64,000 bases of DNA, taken from contig OX365955.1 of NCBI GenBank assembly GCA_947247005.1, positions 5,342,001-5,406,000 of the forward strand. The letters run 5' to 3'. Origin of the DNA: Spisula solida (lineage: Eukaryota; Mollusca; Bivalvia; Venerida; Mactridae). Positions 1 to 12,100 of the stretch are shown here, one piece after another; position 1 is the first letter of the stretch, and the number at the start of each line of letters is the position of its first letter. Below the pieces are notes generated by a model that was not told the DNA's origin, made no database searches, and saw only the letters and a program-made list of their open reading frames with translations. A program made the position numbers and the translations under genes.

Positions 1-1240
1 TAGAACCTGTATTAAGAGACCACCCTCGGGACCAGGGAAAAAGCGGTCGCCTATGAAAGTGGACTCTTAATAGATCAGACCAAAAATATAAGTTCAGTAA
101 AATGTCAACTTTTCATATTTTATTCAGCTCTGTCACTATACTTAGCGTCAAAAGTTTTGCAACAAAATTGAAAATCCTAAATTTTTGAATTGCTGGGTTG
201 AAAGAACTTTTCTCTTCCATGTATCCATGTGAGTATTGTTAGTGATTATTTTAAAACTATTGTCCTTTTTCGTCAAGCTTGAATGATCACTAGGTCGAAC
301 AATGGTTAATCGTCTATTTATGCTTGTGCAAATCGGGTATTTCATTTTTCAGTTAATTTTCACTTTAAACATGCTTCAACGTCATACCACGTGATGACAG
401 GTCAAGGGTCAATACAGCTGATATGGGCAGGCATTCTGCTAAAACTGAAGCACTATATTCAACAACATTGCTGTGGCTTAACCGTGGCCAACCATTCTTT
501 TAAATCAATATAAAACGTTTCAATTGTGTTTCTGTGAAAACAACACCGTTTTTTTAAAAAATCTTCATTTGGGTAAAGAGCTGTTACGATCACTTAATAA
601 TAATGGTCAATAAACGACAATTTTTACCATGCTTACCTCCCTTGCACTATAAGATATTAATAATTACTGGATATTCTAAAAAAACGTTGTCAAGCTAAGG
701 TAATGGCAAACATGTTGCCGAGTGGAAAACCCGCCTTTATTTGTAGGGTGCTTTTTAATGGTCTATTGGTCGATAGCATAAGCAACATTTCGTGCAAAAA
801 TATCAATAAATAGAAAGGGTATATGGTAATAAAACTGGCTCAAACATTCGCTAAATGTTATGTGTATTTTTGAAATGTTGGGTTATGTCATATTCGGTGT
901 TCATATGGATAAATACACTTCTTAAATTTGATAATTGTTATTAGTTTATATCGGTGATATATCAGTGTACACATGTGTATTTGTATCAGCATAAACTAGT
1001 TGAGGTTCCAATAAAATGGACAAAACAATGTAGATTTGCGGAACTTTTGACGCTCAGTATATCTACTACAATTATATGAACTACAGTACAGATGTTATGT
1101 TATATACATGTATTTATGTTAAATAAAGTGCATTGCAACAATAAACATGCTCAGACATTTGTCATTTCTATTATTATTTATTAAAAAGTCACCAATCTGT
1201 GAACATTCTTAATGTTAATTTACGATGTTTCTTGTTTCTA
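1..1240. other. Repeat-like left edge and unassigned AT-rich DNA
   Basis: The first 80 bases read like the end of a dispersed element (TTAAGAGACCACC, then GTGGACTCTTAATAG), and similar wording recurs at about 2470-2580. The rest is AT-rich with no gene I can support. Confidence 0.4.
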
Positions 1241-2232
1241 AAGGGTGTAAAGAAAGTTCGTTCCGGTCCGAAAGTATGGCGTATTTTTATTTTTACAAAA
1301 CGAAACATTACGAACTTTGCTATGAGGATATAGTACTAAATTTAGGATGAGTGGATTATTTTTGCTTGGAGTCCGTTCTAGTGGACACCGTTGCCATGGA
1401 TTTAGAGAACGCAGAAGTAAGCTTACGTTAAGGTTACGTCGACGGCCACTTTAAATAAACAGAAATAACTGCAAAAATGAAACATAGCCAGATTTAGGCA
1501 TTTTAGACATTCAAAATGTTTAACAACACCTTATGCTTAAAGATATTGATGGCTATAGGACTGGTACTCATAAAATTGGAGCACAACTATGAATTTGCCA
1601 GTATAGGGTGTAGATTTCGTCGAACGTGACGTAACGTAAACGCCAAGCGAAAATTGAGAGTAGGGTAAAGAAAATGACCGACTGTGTACAAAATAACGGC
1701 GGAAAATTACAGGATCAACTTCGACGAACATCATAAGGCATTGGCGAAGTCATGCCTCATTTTTCAAGTAAAGAGTAACTAAATAAATCCAAATATAAAG
1801 AAACGTCCGAGTTGACAAGACAGCGCCATTTAGAAAAACACTATGTATATGGAAAACAAAATGCGTTTATTTGCAAAACGAACACTCTTACAGCTTCAAA
1901 ACTTGGATGATGTTTTGTTCTTATTATAAGGTTAAATATTAGATTAGTTCATTACAAGTTTAAAACATACACAACGATACAGTGAGTGGACAACGAAGGG
2001 AGTATTTCGAACTTTATCCGGCCACGACGTCGTTTACGTCATATTCGAAACCAGATCAACAGAATTATTCAATGCGTTTGAAAAAGTATTGCCAGTCAAA
2101 TCAGCTAAAACTGTTATACATAATGATGTCGTTATACCAGGAGACTGAATGCAAAATTTGGTAAAAATATATTTAATAGTTTTGTATACAAAAGCTTTTC
2201 AAAAACCGGAACGAACTTTCTTTACACCCTTT
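1241..2232. mobile_element. Non-autonomous DNA transposon, 992 bp, TA target duplication
   Basis: The ends are inverted copies of AAGGGTGTAAAGAAAGTTCG (about 27 bp matching), directly flanked by TA on both sides, as in the Tc1/mariner/IS630 group. The interior has only short open frames and no transposase motif I recognise. It is probably a deletion derivative. Confidence 0.75.
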
Positions 2233-2635
2233 ATTTGCTTCCTATCGCTCACTATAAATTTGTTTTTCTCACCTTTTTAGTTGATAACCACTTATGTACA
2301 CCAATTATCTTTGCATACTACCTTCGTAAGGGGTTGGTTAATCGACAAACTGTTTTTATAGGTGTGAATGCTTTAATGCCTAAGTGTACACGGTCATTGT
2401 ATAGATTAAATTTTAACTCTTGAGACTGGTTTAAGGCGGACGCTGGTCAGATAACTGAAAAGTCGCTTAATAGAATCACTTTATATAGTGAAAATCCACG
2501 GGGGGATTTTAAGTGGTAGTTTAATTGAATTTTCGCTTAATAGAGGTGGTCGCTCGTACAGTTTCTACTGTACTTGTATTTGTCTCTTGAACATTGATTT
2601 AGTTTATGGACATTCTGTTATCATTGATAATTCAG

Positions 2636-3088
2636 TTCCAGTTATTACCAGTATCCCCCCCCAGTTATTACCAGTATTCCCCCCCCAGTTATTACCAGTA
2701 TCCCCCCCAGTTATTACCAGTATCCCCCCCAGTTATTACCAGTATCCCCCCCCAGTTATTACCAGTATCCCCCCCAGTTATTACCAGTATCCCCCCCCAG
2801 TTATTACCAGTATCCCCCCAGTTATTACCAGTATCCCCCCCCCCAGTTATTACCAGTATCCCCCCCCAGTTATTACCAGTATCCCCCCCCCCCCCCAGTT
2901 ATTACCAGTATCCCCCCCAGTTATTACCAGTATCCCCCCCCCCAGTTATTACCAGTATCCCCCCCAGTTATTACCAGTATCCCCCCCCCCCCCCCAGTTA
3001 TTACCAGTATCCCCCCCCCAGTTATTACCAGTATCCCCCCCAGTTATTACCAGTATCCCCCCAGTTATTACCAGTATCCCCCCCCCCA
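2636..3088 (+). repeat. Poly-C minisatellite, about 20 units
   Basis: The constant part is CAGTTATTACCAGTATC. Units differ almost only in the length of the C run (roughly 6 to 14). Run-length changes shift the frame, so the overlapping open frames are not coding. Confidence 0.95.
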
Positions 3089-3250
3089 GCTCATGTTGGT
3101 CAGAGTGTCTGTCGGATCCTAGGTTCCCCAAACTTTACATGGAGGTTGGTCATCAACAATAGGTGACCCCTACATATTTTATGGTCAGTAGGTTGAAGGT
3201 CATGGTCACCCCCCTGACCTTTATAATTACTGACTATTGGCCTGTCGTGG
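3089..3250. repeat. Dispersed repeat fragment
   Basis: Text such as TTGGTCATCAACAATAGGTG followed by runs of GGTCATGGTCA and CCTGACC resembles a repeat I associate with bivalve genomes. Recognition is from memory only. Confidence 0.4.
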
Positions 3251-5640
3251 GGGCATACATGTTTTACAAAACATCTACTGTAATTCCGAACACTCATACT
3301 GTATAGCGGGTATATTTTACAGGGTCCATTATTCGCGTTTTCTAGATCCTTTGAATTCAAGGTGTCTTGATTTCGCGACCTCGACCGTGAATTCAAAACC
3401 TTGCTGGTAAACATGAAATGGGAGGTCAATCTTACGTAGGTTACACCTTGGAAAATGAAAAAACGGAAATTGATTGCTGAAGACGGCAATTTATAAAGCT
3501 TAAAACTTACATGCAATATCGTAAGAAAACTGGGCGTAATGACAATTCAAGTGTTCAGTAAGTGTTGATTAATTGCGAACATACGTACGTTTTTACAAGT
3601 CCCATATTGCTAACATTGTCCATAATTAATTAAACAAGTCCGACAATTTAGAACTGACGATACACTATGTTATTATTTTTCACTCACACAAAATCAAATC
3701 AAAGCTTTCGATATGCTGGAATATATTACGTCATTTTCTCAACACAGTGTGGACACATGCTGCTATGAGTTATTTAAAGCGTTTGATCTTGTTGGGGCGC
3801 ACTGGGAAATTTATTAAGTTTGATGCACCTGGTTATTATTAACACCTTTTGACGTTGAGAAAACATGATGCACGTATGATATTTGATACACATGTTGTTG
3901 CATGGAAATTACACACGTTATATAAAGATCTAATTTCGAACTATATTTTGTAATTTATTATAAGTCGTAGTCTTATTGCCGTATTTTACTTAACCGACAT
4001 ACTTCTAGCAAAGTCATTGGGTCAACGTTAGTTTTTAATCATGAATTGTCTCCCTTTGAATATTTATGAGGTGAATATTTCGCTGGGTTTAGATTTCGTG
4101 CTATCGATGTTGACTGCGAATATAGCGAAAATTGGACCCGTGAAATATACCTGCTATTTAGTACTGTGTATTGTTGAAAATATAAAATTACAGCTCATTG
4201 AAAAGTTGTGTGTTCATTCAAGTATTTACTAGTCATCAGATTACCGTTCAATAATCAATGCCTTTACAACACTGATCAATAATCTTGTATTTCCTTACTG
4301 TTCAAATAGATGTATACTAGTAAGTCAAAACAATAAGCAAATATCATGTTCCCGAAGGTCGTAAAATATTTATGAGATTTCTATATTGAATGTTTCATCA
4401 TTTTCTATGATCAGACACCACAAATACTGGGCGAAACTGAAAAGTTACCCCTTATATATACCTCTGTATTTTATATACAATATGACCTATCGGTACAAAA
4501 GTTTTATAGTGTGTGCATTTGAATATTGTTAAATAGGATAGCCGCTGTGACTACACATAAGGTCAAAACATAGTCGTGTTTGGCTTCTAAAACAGTGTAA
4601 AGTGAATAGTAAGATATAAGAGTCAATAGGGTGGTAACTTTTCATTTACGCTAACTATATCAACTACTCCAAGAACTGTGCGAGTTGGTTTTGCATCCAA
4701 CTGGATATGCAGGATTATATAAGAGGATATCTCCATGGGTCAAAAAATTTGCGAATTGTGAATTTCATACATTTGGCTTGCAGAAATTTTAGCCAATTTA
4801 TTAGTAAAGTTCTTTGTTGGCAAAATTTAACTATGCTGAGCAAATGTTCCAACTAGACTATTCTTTAATTTCACCCAGTATTTCATTATTTAGTTTTGTT
4901 CTAAAATATGAATAAAGATATTTCCTGGGTTTTACTGTATGTTTTAATTTATCAAAACTGCTTTGTCAAATTCAATGAACCGTAAAATGAGATAGACAAT
5001 AATTTTTACAAACGTTTTAAATGATTTGGACTCTTTTTTTACTATCTATGGAATATAGGAAAAGCAAATGAGTCCAGTTGGAACATTTGCACAATATAGA
5101 TGAAATATCACTGAACTGGTAAGGTTCGCTATATTTCCACATTGGTATTTGAAAAAAATGATTCAGCAAAATATTCTCTTGACATCTGTTGCCAAGAGTG
5201 AACTTTGAAATTTGTTTATCAATAAAACATGAAACTGAGCAATTTTGTTATATTTATCCGAAATTTGGGATTCTATCATTGTAAAGACGAGCGACAATAT
5301 GTTGTAAAACTAGACATGCAAATGTTACAAAGACATACCTGGAAGTATTGACGTTCAGACTGATAAAGCATGAAAACTATCTAACCAAATATAAATTTGT
5401 TGGACCACAACAGAGATAGACAAGTACAGGAAGGTGCCTTGCATTTTGACTGATTCCAGCAAGAAACGACAAGGTTCATTTATGGCTTAATTTGGCCCTG
5501 TATTTAAAAATAATTTTGTCAAAAAATAGATTTAAAGAAATGCTTGCCCCTATGAATCGGGTACAAATCAGAATTGGCCAGACATACGTGTATCTCAAAC
5601 TGGAAACTTGGAAAGATTGAGGTAATGCACTGAATTTATG
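3251..5640. other. No gene recognised
   Basis: AT-rich DNA with only short open frames and no exon-like segment with protein similarity that I can identify. Confidence 0.5.
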
Positions 5641-6115
5641 TCTCCCACTTTAGTGGAGTGAGGCATATTGATTAAAACAAAAAACACAGCCTTGAATCAG
5701 TTCAACATTACATTTTAGTTCACCCATCACTTTTTGACAGGGTGAGCTTTAGTGATCACTCTTCGTCCGTCTTTCCTCAATTTGCTTGTGTAGACACTAT
5801 AGGTTACAATTGTGGTCTAATCTTTATGAAACTTTGTTATAATGATCATCTCAACAAAATCTACATCAAGTTCGATATTGGGTAAACGAGAGCCAAAAAC
5901 TCATATCATAGAAAAACATGTAATCATTGGAGGTCACAATTTTGTTTTTATCTTTATTAAGCTTGGTCACAATTATTGTTCCAATGAAATCTAGGCCAAT
6001 TCGTTATTGTGTTATCTGGGGTCACAAACTAGGTCACTAGGTCAGATCATAGAAAAGCCTTGTGTATGCTGTAGCAGTTGTACTTTCACCGGATCTTCAT
6101 GAGGCCCATATGGAA
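5640..6115. repeat. Dispersed repeat copy
   Basis: The segment has the wording of an abundant mollusc repeat: CTTCGTCCGTCTTTCC, then alternating phrases about GGTCACAATT and GGTCACTAGGTCAGATCATA. The period-like restatement of GGTCACAA suggests internal duplication. Identification is from memory. Confidence 0.4.
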
Positions 6116-6481
6116 GATTGCATTGTTGTAAATATGTTAGCCTCGTAAAATAAAGACTTTACTTACTTACCTAATCACTTACTATGAATGTTGGTCAAGT
6201 TTGTCCAGAATGATGGAATCTTGGTAGACAAGTGAGTGACCTAAGGCCCTTTGGGCTCTCTTATCAACAAAAAGCAGATGCCCAAGAATTTTACAACCAA
6301 ACACACTAAGATGTAAGACAAAATATAAGGAAGGACAGAAGGGTATAATTTGCAGAAGCAGAAGCATAAAGTAAAGAAACATACAGAAATTATCTTGTAC
6401 CACACAAAGGCTTACAGGACGCCTAAACCATAAACCCCAGCAAATAAAAGATTCACTATAATGTTATACTTTTAAAATCAG

Positions 6482-7390
6482 CTTAAACAGTGGACGGAAC
6501 GCTTCAATGAACTACTAAACACAAAGAGACCATCACCGACCGAAAAAGCAATCATTACAAGAGCTGCTGAAGAACTCCAAATACATTGTAACAAACAATA
6601 AAAAAGAGCAACCAAACAATCAGGCAAATTAGCTGGACCAGATAAAATACCACCCAAAGTGCATAAAACAAATATTGAACTCTTAACAAACGTGCTTCAT
6701 ACAGTTTTCAGGAAAGATAGAAGCTGTGGTGACCAAAAAAGCAACCCTAAGGATTATTATAGAACAATCGATAGAATTGAGCACATGAAATTCGTTCACT
6801 TAGAGAAAGCTGACAGAGTCAGTGTGGCTGCGAATGGAACATCGTGGAATTCAAGGAAAAATTATTAACATCACACATGATTCGCAACTCCTATAACAGC
6901 ATGGCGGCCATGGCGTGCAGAGTACTACATGTAGATTGACAGATAGTTTCCTAGTTACCACATGCTTCCTCTTCTTTTCCTGATCGCAATTGACTGGATA
7001 ATGGGTGAATGTACAGAAGGGAAACGAAATGGAACACATGGGAACAGCTAAATGACCTAAACTTTGCTGATGACATCGTGCTTCTGTCCAGCACACAACA
7101 ACACATTCAGGAAAACATCACCACATTTGCAACCAAACGCAGCTTAAGTTTGAACCTACGTAAATTTTCATTCACACATCGATGTGTTGATATCTGGAAT
7201 AGCTTATCACCTAGTGTCATTAACTCAGAAACTGTAAGATCGTTTGAAAGAAAACTTGATAAGTTCCGGGGCTCTCAAGACCTAAAGTATAACAAAGATG
7301 CCAATGTAATGACCGGACTTTATAATGACGAAAACACAGAGCTGGTGTCAGAGGATCTCAACCTACTACATGTACCAGAATATACTATGT
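6482..7390 (+). pseudogene. Broken LINE reverse transcriptase
   Basis: Part 1 (about 6482-6760) translates with breaks to WTERFNELLNTKRPSPTEKA and a degraded GKLAGPDKIPPKVHK, the region just before the RT fingers. Part 2 (about 7040-7140) has LNFADDIVLLSSTQQHIQE, the catalytic FADD box. Part 3 (about 7160-7270) has RCVDIWNSLSPSVI and FERKLDKF, typical of a LINE C-terminus. The middle of the enzyme is missing and stops interrupt the rest. Confidence 0.8.
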
Positions 7391-7646
7391 AACTATATAA
7401 GACCAAACATCGGTGATCCGTTGCGCAAATCAGAACAATTTTAGCACGATTTTGCCCGGTGACGCAAATAATGGGACAATAGAAAATTGCTTTTTGAATT
7501 TTGCGTATACGCAGCACGAATGCGGAATTCGCTTGTGGCACACGCACGCATGTGGCACACAAACTAGGAGTCTTGGAATACCTCTGTCCGTCTTGAATGC
7601 TTTACTACACGCAGACCTGTTTTATACGATTAAGTATGTACATTTG

Positions 7647-7906
7647 TATAGTCCAGAGAATTTGACACGACTCTCGAACTTTAATTAGCATAATTTCACA
7701 GCTGATTTCTTGTCTATATTTATAATCCCGGTTGAATGTTTTTATAAGCGGACAGTATCACGAAGACGCTCGAGGTGTAAAACCAACACACATCTAATGG
7801 ACCGATATTGCACGGTTTGCTCGCGGAAATTTATATATTCAACGCAAGAACCTTGTAATATATTCATGCATAATGGTCAGGATCATGTCAAATTCTCTGT
7901 GCTATA
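7647..7906. mobile_element. MITE family A, copy 1
   Basis: About 260 bp bounded by TATAGTCCAGAGAATTTGAC and an inverted GTCAAATTCTCTGTGCTATA. The interior phrases (CAGCTGATTTCTTGTCTATA, TATCACGAAGACGCTCGAGG) recur in the copies at 16.7, 26.5 and 31.1 kb. Confidence 0.8.
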
Positions 7907-7909
7907 CTA

Positions 7910-8630
7910 TCATTAATTTACTGTAAACGAGCTACATGTATCTGAATCGATAGCTCAGTGATAACTTTGTGCTTATTGAGTTGAAATCGACTGCTTGACT
8001 TTCATACGACAAAAACGCTAAAATTGGGATTGGCAATCGAACAAACTTACATTGGAATATACCTTAATTGGAATTATAAATAATTAGTACAGGTTGTTAC
8101 AAAAGTCATCTCTAGACATTTTACAGTTTGTATTTATAATCGAACTTTAAAACACTGAATAGTTAACAATGCCAAGTTGCCGAGCGACGATCGATGTGTT
8201 TAACCGTTTCCAATTCCATCATAGCGAATATTGTTCTATTAGAGTTTATAAATATTTATATAAATCGATGAGTGTCGTATTACCTGTCACTATTAACTTG
8301 TAACCCATGAATATCCATGTTTATCCGTTGTCCAATCAGAGTTGTTATTTTAATTCATCAAAACATTCTTACTGTACAAAAACGAAAACACACGGAGATT
8401 AATTAGCGACAGGTCAATAGTGTTGAATCAGATATATTATGTTGTCAGCTTAAACTATGCATAATGTAGACTCAAATGCACAAACACAAGTTAATAGTCG
8501 GGTGATTCTGAGCGTTCATTATTTTTGGAATCCGTTGAGACAAATGAGGTTAATCTCAAAATTGACACTACGAGAACGAGTGTCTATGTTAATTATTTAA
8601 TTGGAATCTCATTACAATTTTCTAGTGAAA
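7910..8630. other. Upstream of the Kv start; no promoter motif assigned
   Basis: AT-rich. An in-frame stop at 8598-8600 closes the Kv frame upstream. No convincing TATA or initiator could be separated from background, and a 5' UTR intron cannot be excluded. Confidence 0.5.
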
Positions 8631-9158
8631 ATGAATTCGGAATTATTAACCGTGGACGTTGCTGGGAAACGATTCCATATAACCAAAACATCTGCGTTAT
8701 CAATACCAGACAGTGTCTTAAGCGCGATAGCATCTGGAGAAAAAAGCGAGACCAAGTTTGATCGCGACCCGGGCATGTTTCGTCACATCTTAAATGCTTA
8801 CAGGACAGGCATGTTACACATACCTCGCGATGTGTGTCCATCTGCCTTCAAAATAGAGATGGTATTTTGGAAAATTCCACTTAAAACGGTGGCACCTTGC
8901 TGCTGGAAAAGTATACATGAAGTTGACAATGAACTTGAGACAATATCACTACTGGTTGGTGAGGAGGATAAACTGCGTGGGAATAATGTGAGAGGAAACA
9001 AAGTGGACCCAAAGGCAGACTGCTATGATATAACTGAAGTTTTTGAAAGTTTAACTGATACTCAGGCACGTGCTAAACGAAATCGCGCGGCCAATAACTC
9101 GTTAAGGAACCGGCTGTGGTTATTTTTGGAAGAACCCGGAACGTCTACCGCGGCTAAG
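8631..9158 (+). CDS. Kv exon A: N-terminus, T1 domain and start of S1 linker
   Basis: This exon encodes 176 residues. The T1 core begins with a LTVDVAGKRF strand and ends with APCCW at 88-92. A basic, hydrophilic linker follows. The exon closes on LWLFLEEPGTSTAAK, the usual Kv sequence just before S1. The donor at 9159 leaves a complete codon. Confidence 0.9.
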
Positions 9159-12100
9159 GTTTGTATACGGCATTTTTTTATACTACTCAAACTTTGATAA
9201 GGGTCAAGAAATCAATATTCATGTCCGCCTTACGTTAAATGAACAAAATCGATTAAGAAATTCTTGTGAAAATATTTAAAATATCATCTTATCTGCTGCT
9301 AATATACTTTATGTATATTCACCCTGGGGAATTATTCAAAATAGCAAGTTTGAAACAAAGACTAAATATCTGATTGAATTAGGGCCGGCAAAGTTCGTTA
9401 GGCTGTCATGTAGTAATCACCCTATCCGTGTCTGCCCGTCTGTTCTTCTGTCCGTACGGCACCAATCGCGGTTGTAGGGTTTGGACTGTTAGACAATGTG
9501 TAGATTCCATTCATTCCGTTGCATACTAGATGCCTACACAACTTGCAGAGTGCGATCAAATAAAAGAAGGAACTATAGAACATCACACAATATGACATGT
9601 AAAACAAGTCACTACGAATTGCAAGCAATACAGAAGTTCCATACCGGTTTGAAACAAATAGCCTTTGAATGTTCAATGTTTTTGTTGCCATGTTTGTCAG
9701 AAGACGTGCATTATCACCTTATTGTCCCTACCCACATACCAAGTGTCATAAACATAGCTTGGAAACTGTTCAGGCCATGATCCAGATGGACGGAGGGCAA
9801 ACCTATAGCTGCTCCGGTTAAAAACCGGTAGGGACTAAAAACGTCCGTCCACTTTGTGAAAGTTAACGTGCAAAACTTTATGGTACGAGCATCTCAATGG
9901 ATGCGCTCACTAGTACATTGTATAACTTTTAATGAGTGTACATACGAATGGTGGGTGTTTTCTGTAGTTCGTTTTGGCTAGGCCAATGTGAAAGACACGA
10001 ACATGCATGGAGATAGTCGGACTGTGTGGTCGCTCAACAAAACGAAATTTGCAACCTGTAAGTGTTTATTGAATTGCAAATTACAAATGTATCCACCAAT
10101 TGATTAATGCTTTCAATTGCCTGTTTGTTAGGTTAATAATTCAATATTTAATATCAATAGAATAACGTTTGTTTGTAATGTGATAGTAACATTGGATGTC
10201 TGAGTCAAGCTGCATGTACGATGGATGTATTATTGACTCAGACATCCACAGTAATTAGGACCTCCATGTAACTAGATTCATGATATGATTTATTGATTAA
10301 TTTGCTAACATGTTTAAAATGTTTTGAATAATGCATGTTCATCGGTTAGATTTGCAATTAATCGTGATGAAAGCAAGTGAAATATTAGTATATGAAAGAT
10401 GGTAACCATTTAGAAGCCTGTTGGGTATACGCCACATCCCGTTACACTGCATCGATAACAATATTTATATAATGTTTACATGTATTAATAAACTATCAAT
10501 ATATATATATATATGCATGTTTCCTGGAAAGGCCCACAGATAATTGTACGATTAAGAGTGAACACATTTTGTTTTGTAAACTTTATAGATAACGTAAAGG
10601 AACCTTGACTCGTCACTTTTCGCTATAAATGAGGTTCCGGTGGGTTTTTACATACTTCTGTGGATACTTTCTGTGTCCCAAAATATACCTGAACCCTTTA
10701 GGCGCCTTTTAAACCATTCTCCGTGTATCTAGCACCTATAAATCGGTTACAATAGGTCTCGGAATACGGTAAGGTAGAGCCTGCCGACTTACGGACCAGT
10801 GGAACCATAACTCGTCACTGCTAGTAACCTTAACTCGTCATACGAATAACCTTATCAAAAATCACAGTTTTGCAACCATAGACATTATTTTATGTGTAAT
10901 TTTATATACTTTTATACAATAATATATCATATTTGAGACTATCATCTATCACATATATACAGTAGCAGCATATAAATCATTGGCTAACGTGTCGTACGCC
11001 AGTCGCGATAGCCTTGGACACAACGTTTAACCTGAACAGCTTTGAACACGCTGTACATAAAGTAGAGAGCTTTCTTAAGATTGGTCGTACTTATGATGCC
11101 TTTAAGTTTTCTGATGTCCGTTAAGTTTTCTTGGTTGATTGTTTATCCTTTTATTTCAACCAATAATGGGCGACAGTTATAAGCCTAATACTACATTTGT
11201 AGTACTAGTATGTTTTATAAAAACGGAATACATTTGTATGCACATGTTGCAAATGGCAACCTTTCGGACCAAGTATGGTGTTCATATTAATCGATTAGAA
11301 CAAAAATAGAGTAAAAAACCACGCGTGTTTCGTTCCAGAACAAACCATAGACATAAATTATACTATTATGCTATAGTATAGCGTAATGAAATGGACAACA
11401 GGAGGATACTATTTCGTTAAGTACAGTTATTTACTAATGAGTGCTAGCAGATTTTAAAGATATTTGAGTTTCATAATATGTTCATTTTTAGAATAAAAAA
11501 TCTTACTAGACGTCTCGAGAATAGCGTTTACAAAGTGCATTGATTTATTGAGACGATTAAACGCAAAAGCATAGAGTTTACTTAGTAATGTTGCAAATTG
11601 GTAGAAGGGTAATGTTAATTTTTTTGTAACAAACCATGGGGTCCGTAAGTCGTCAATGAGGTCTCAGACTCGTCAATTGTATTTCACCCTTATCAACGTA
11701 CTTTTAAGGTACTTTTCTTATCAAACGAGAGACAAATTCGTAAAGACAAATTATTCCAGGACACAAAACCCTGTGGGAAATAAGAAATAAACGTATCTAC
11801 ATTGCACTATGACCTTTCGCCCGAGACGCCTAAATTCGCAACTTGTCGTCGCCCGTGTTCACAAATAAGTGTGTTTTATGTGAATTTTTGTATGGGTTTA
11901 TATTCAAATACTACACAGTTGTAAAACACGTTGGTATGCACAGATATCATTAAGAAATATTTAACTTTTAAAAAATGTCCGCCTCCAAACTTTCTGATGA
12001 CGTCATAAAAGGTGAGATTACAAAAACAAAAAGTGACGAGTCACTGTTCCTGCCGAGTTAAGGTTCCTTTACGTTATAATGAATAAATAAATTTTACAAA

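Noticed and set aside
2488..3166. Proline/tyrosine-rich protein (QLLPVSPP, YYQYPP)
   Set aside because: C-run length changes switch the reading repeatedly, so no single protein is kept.
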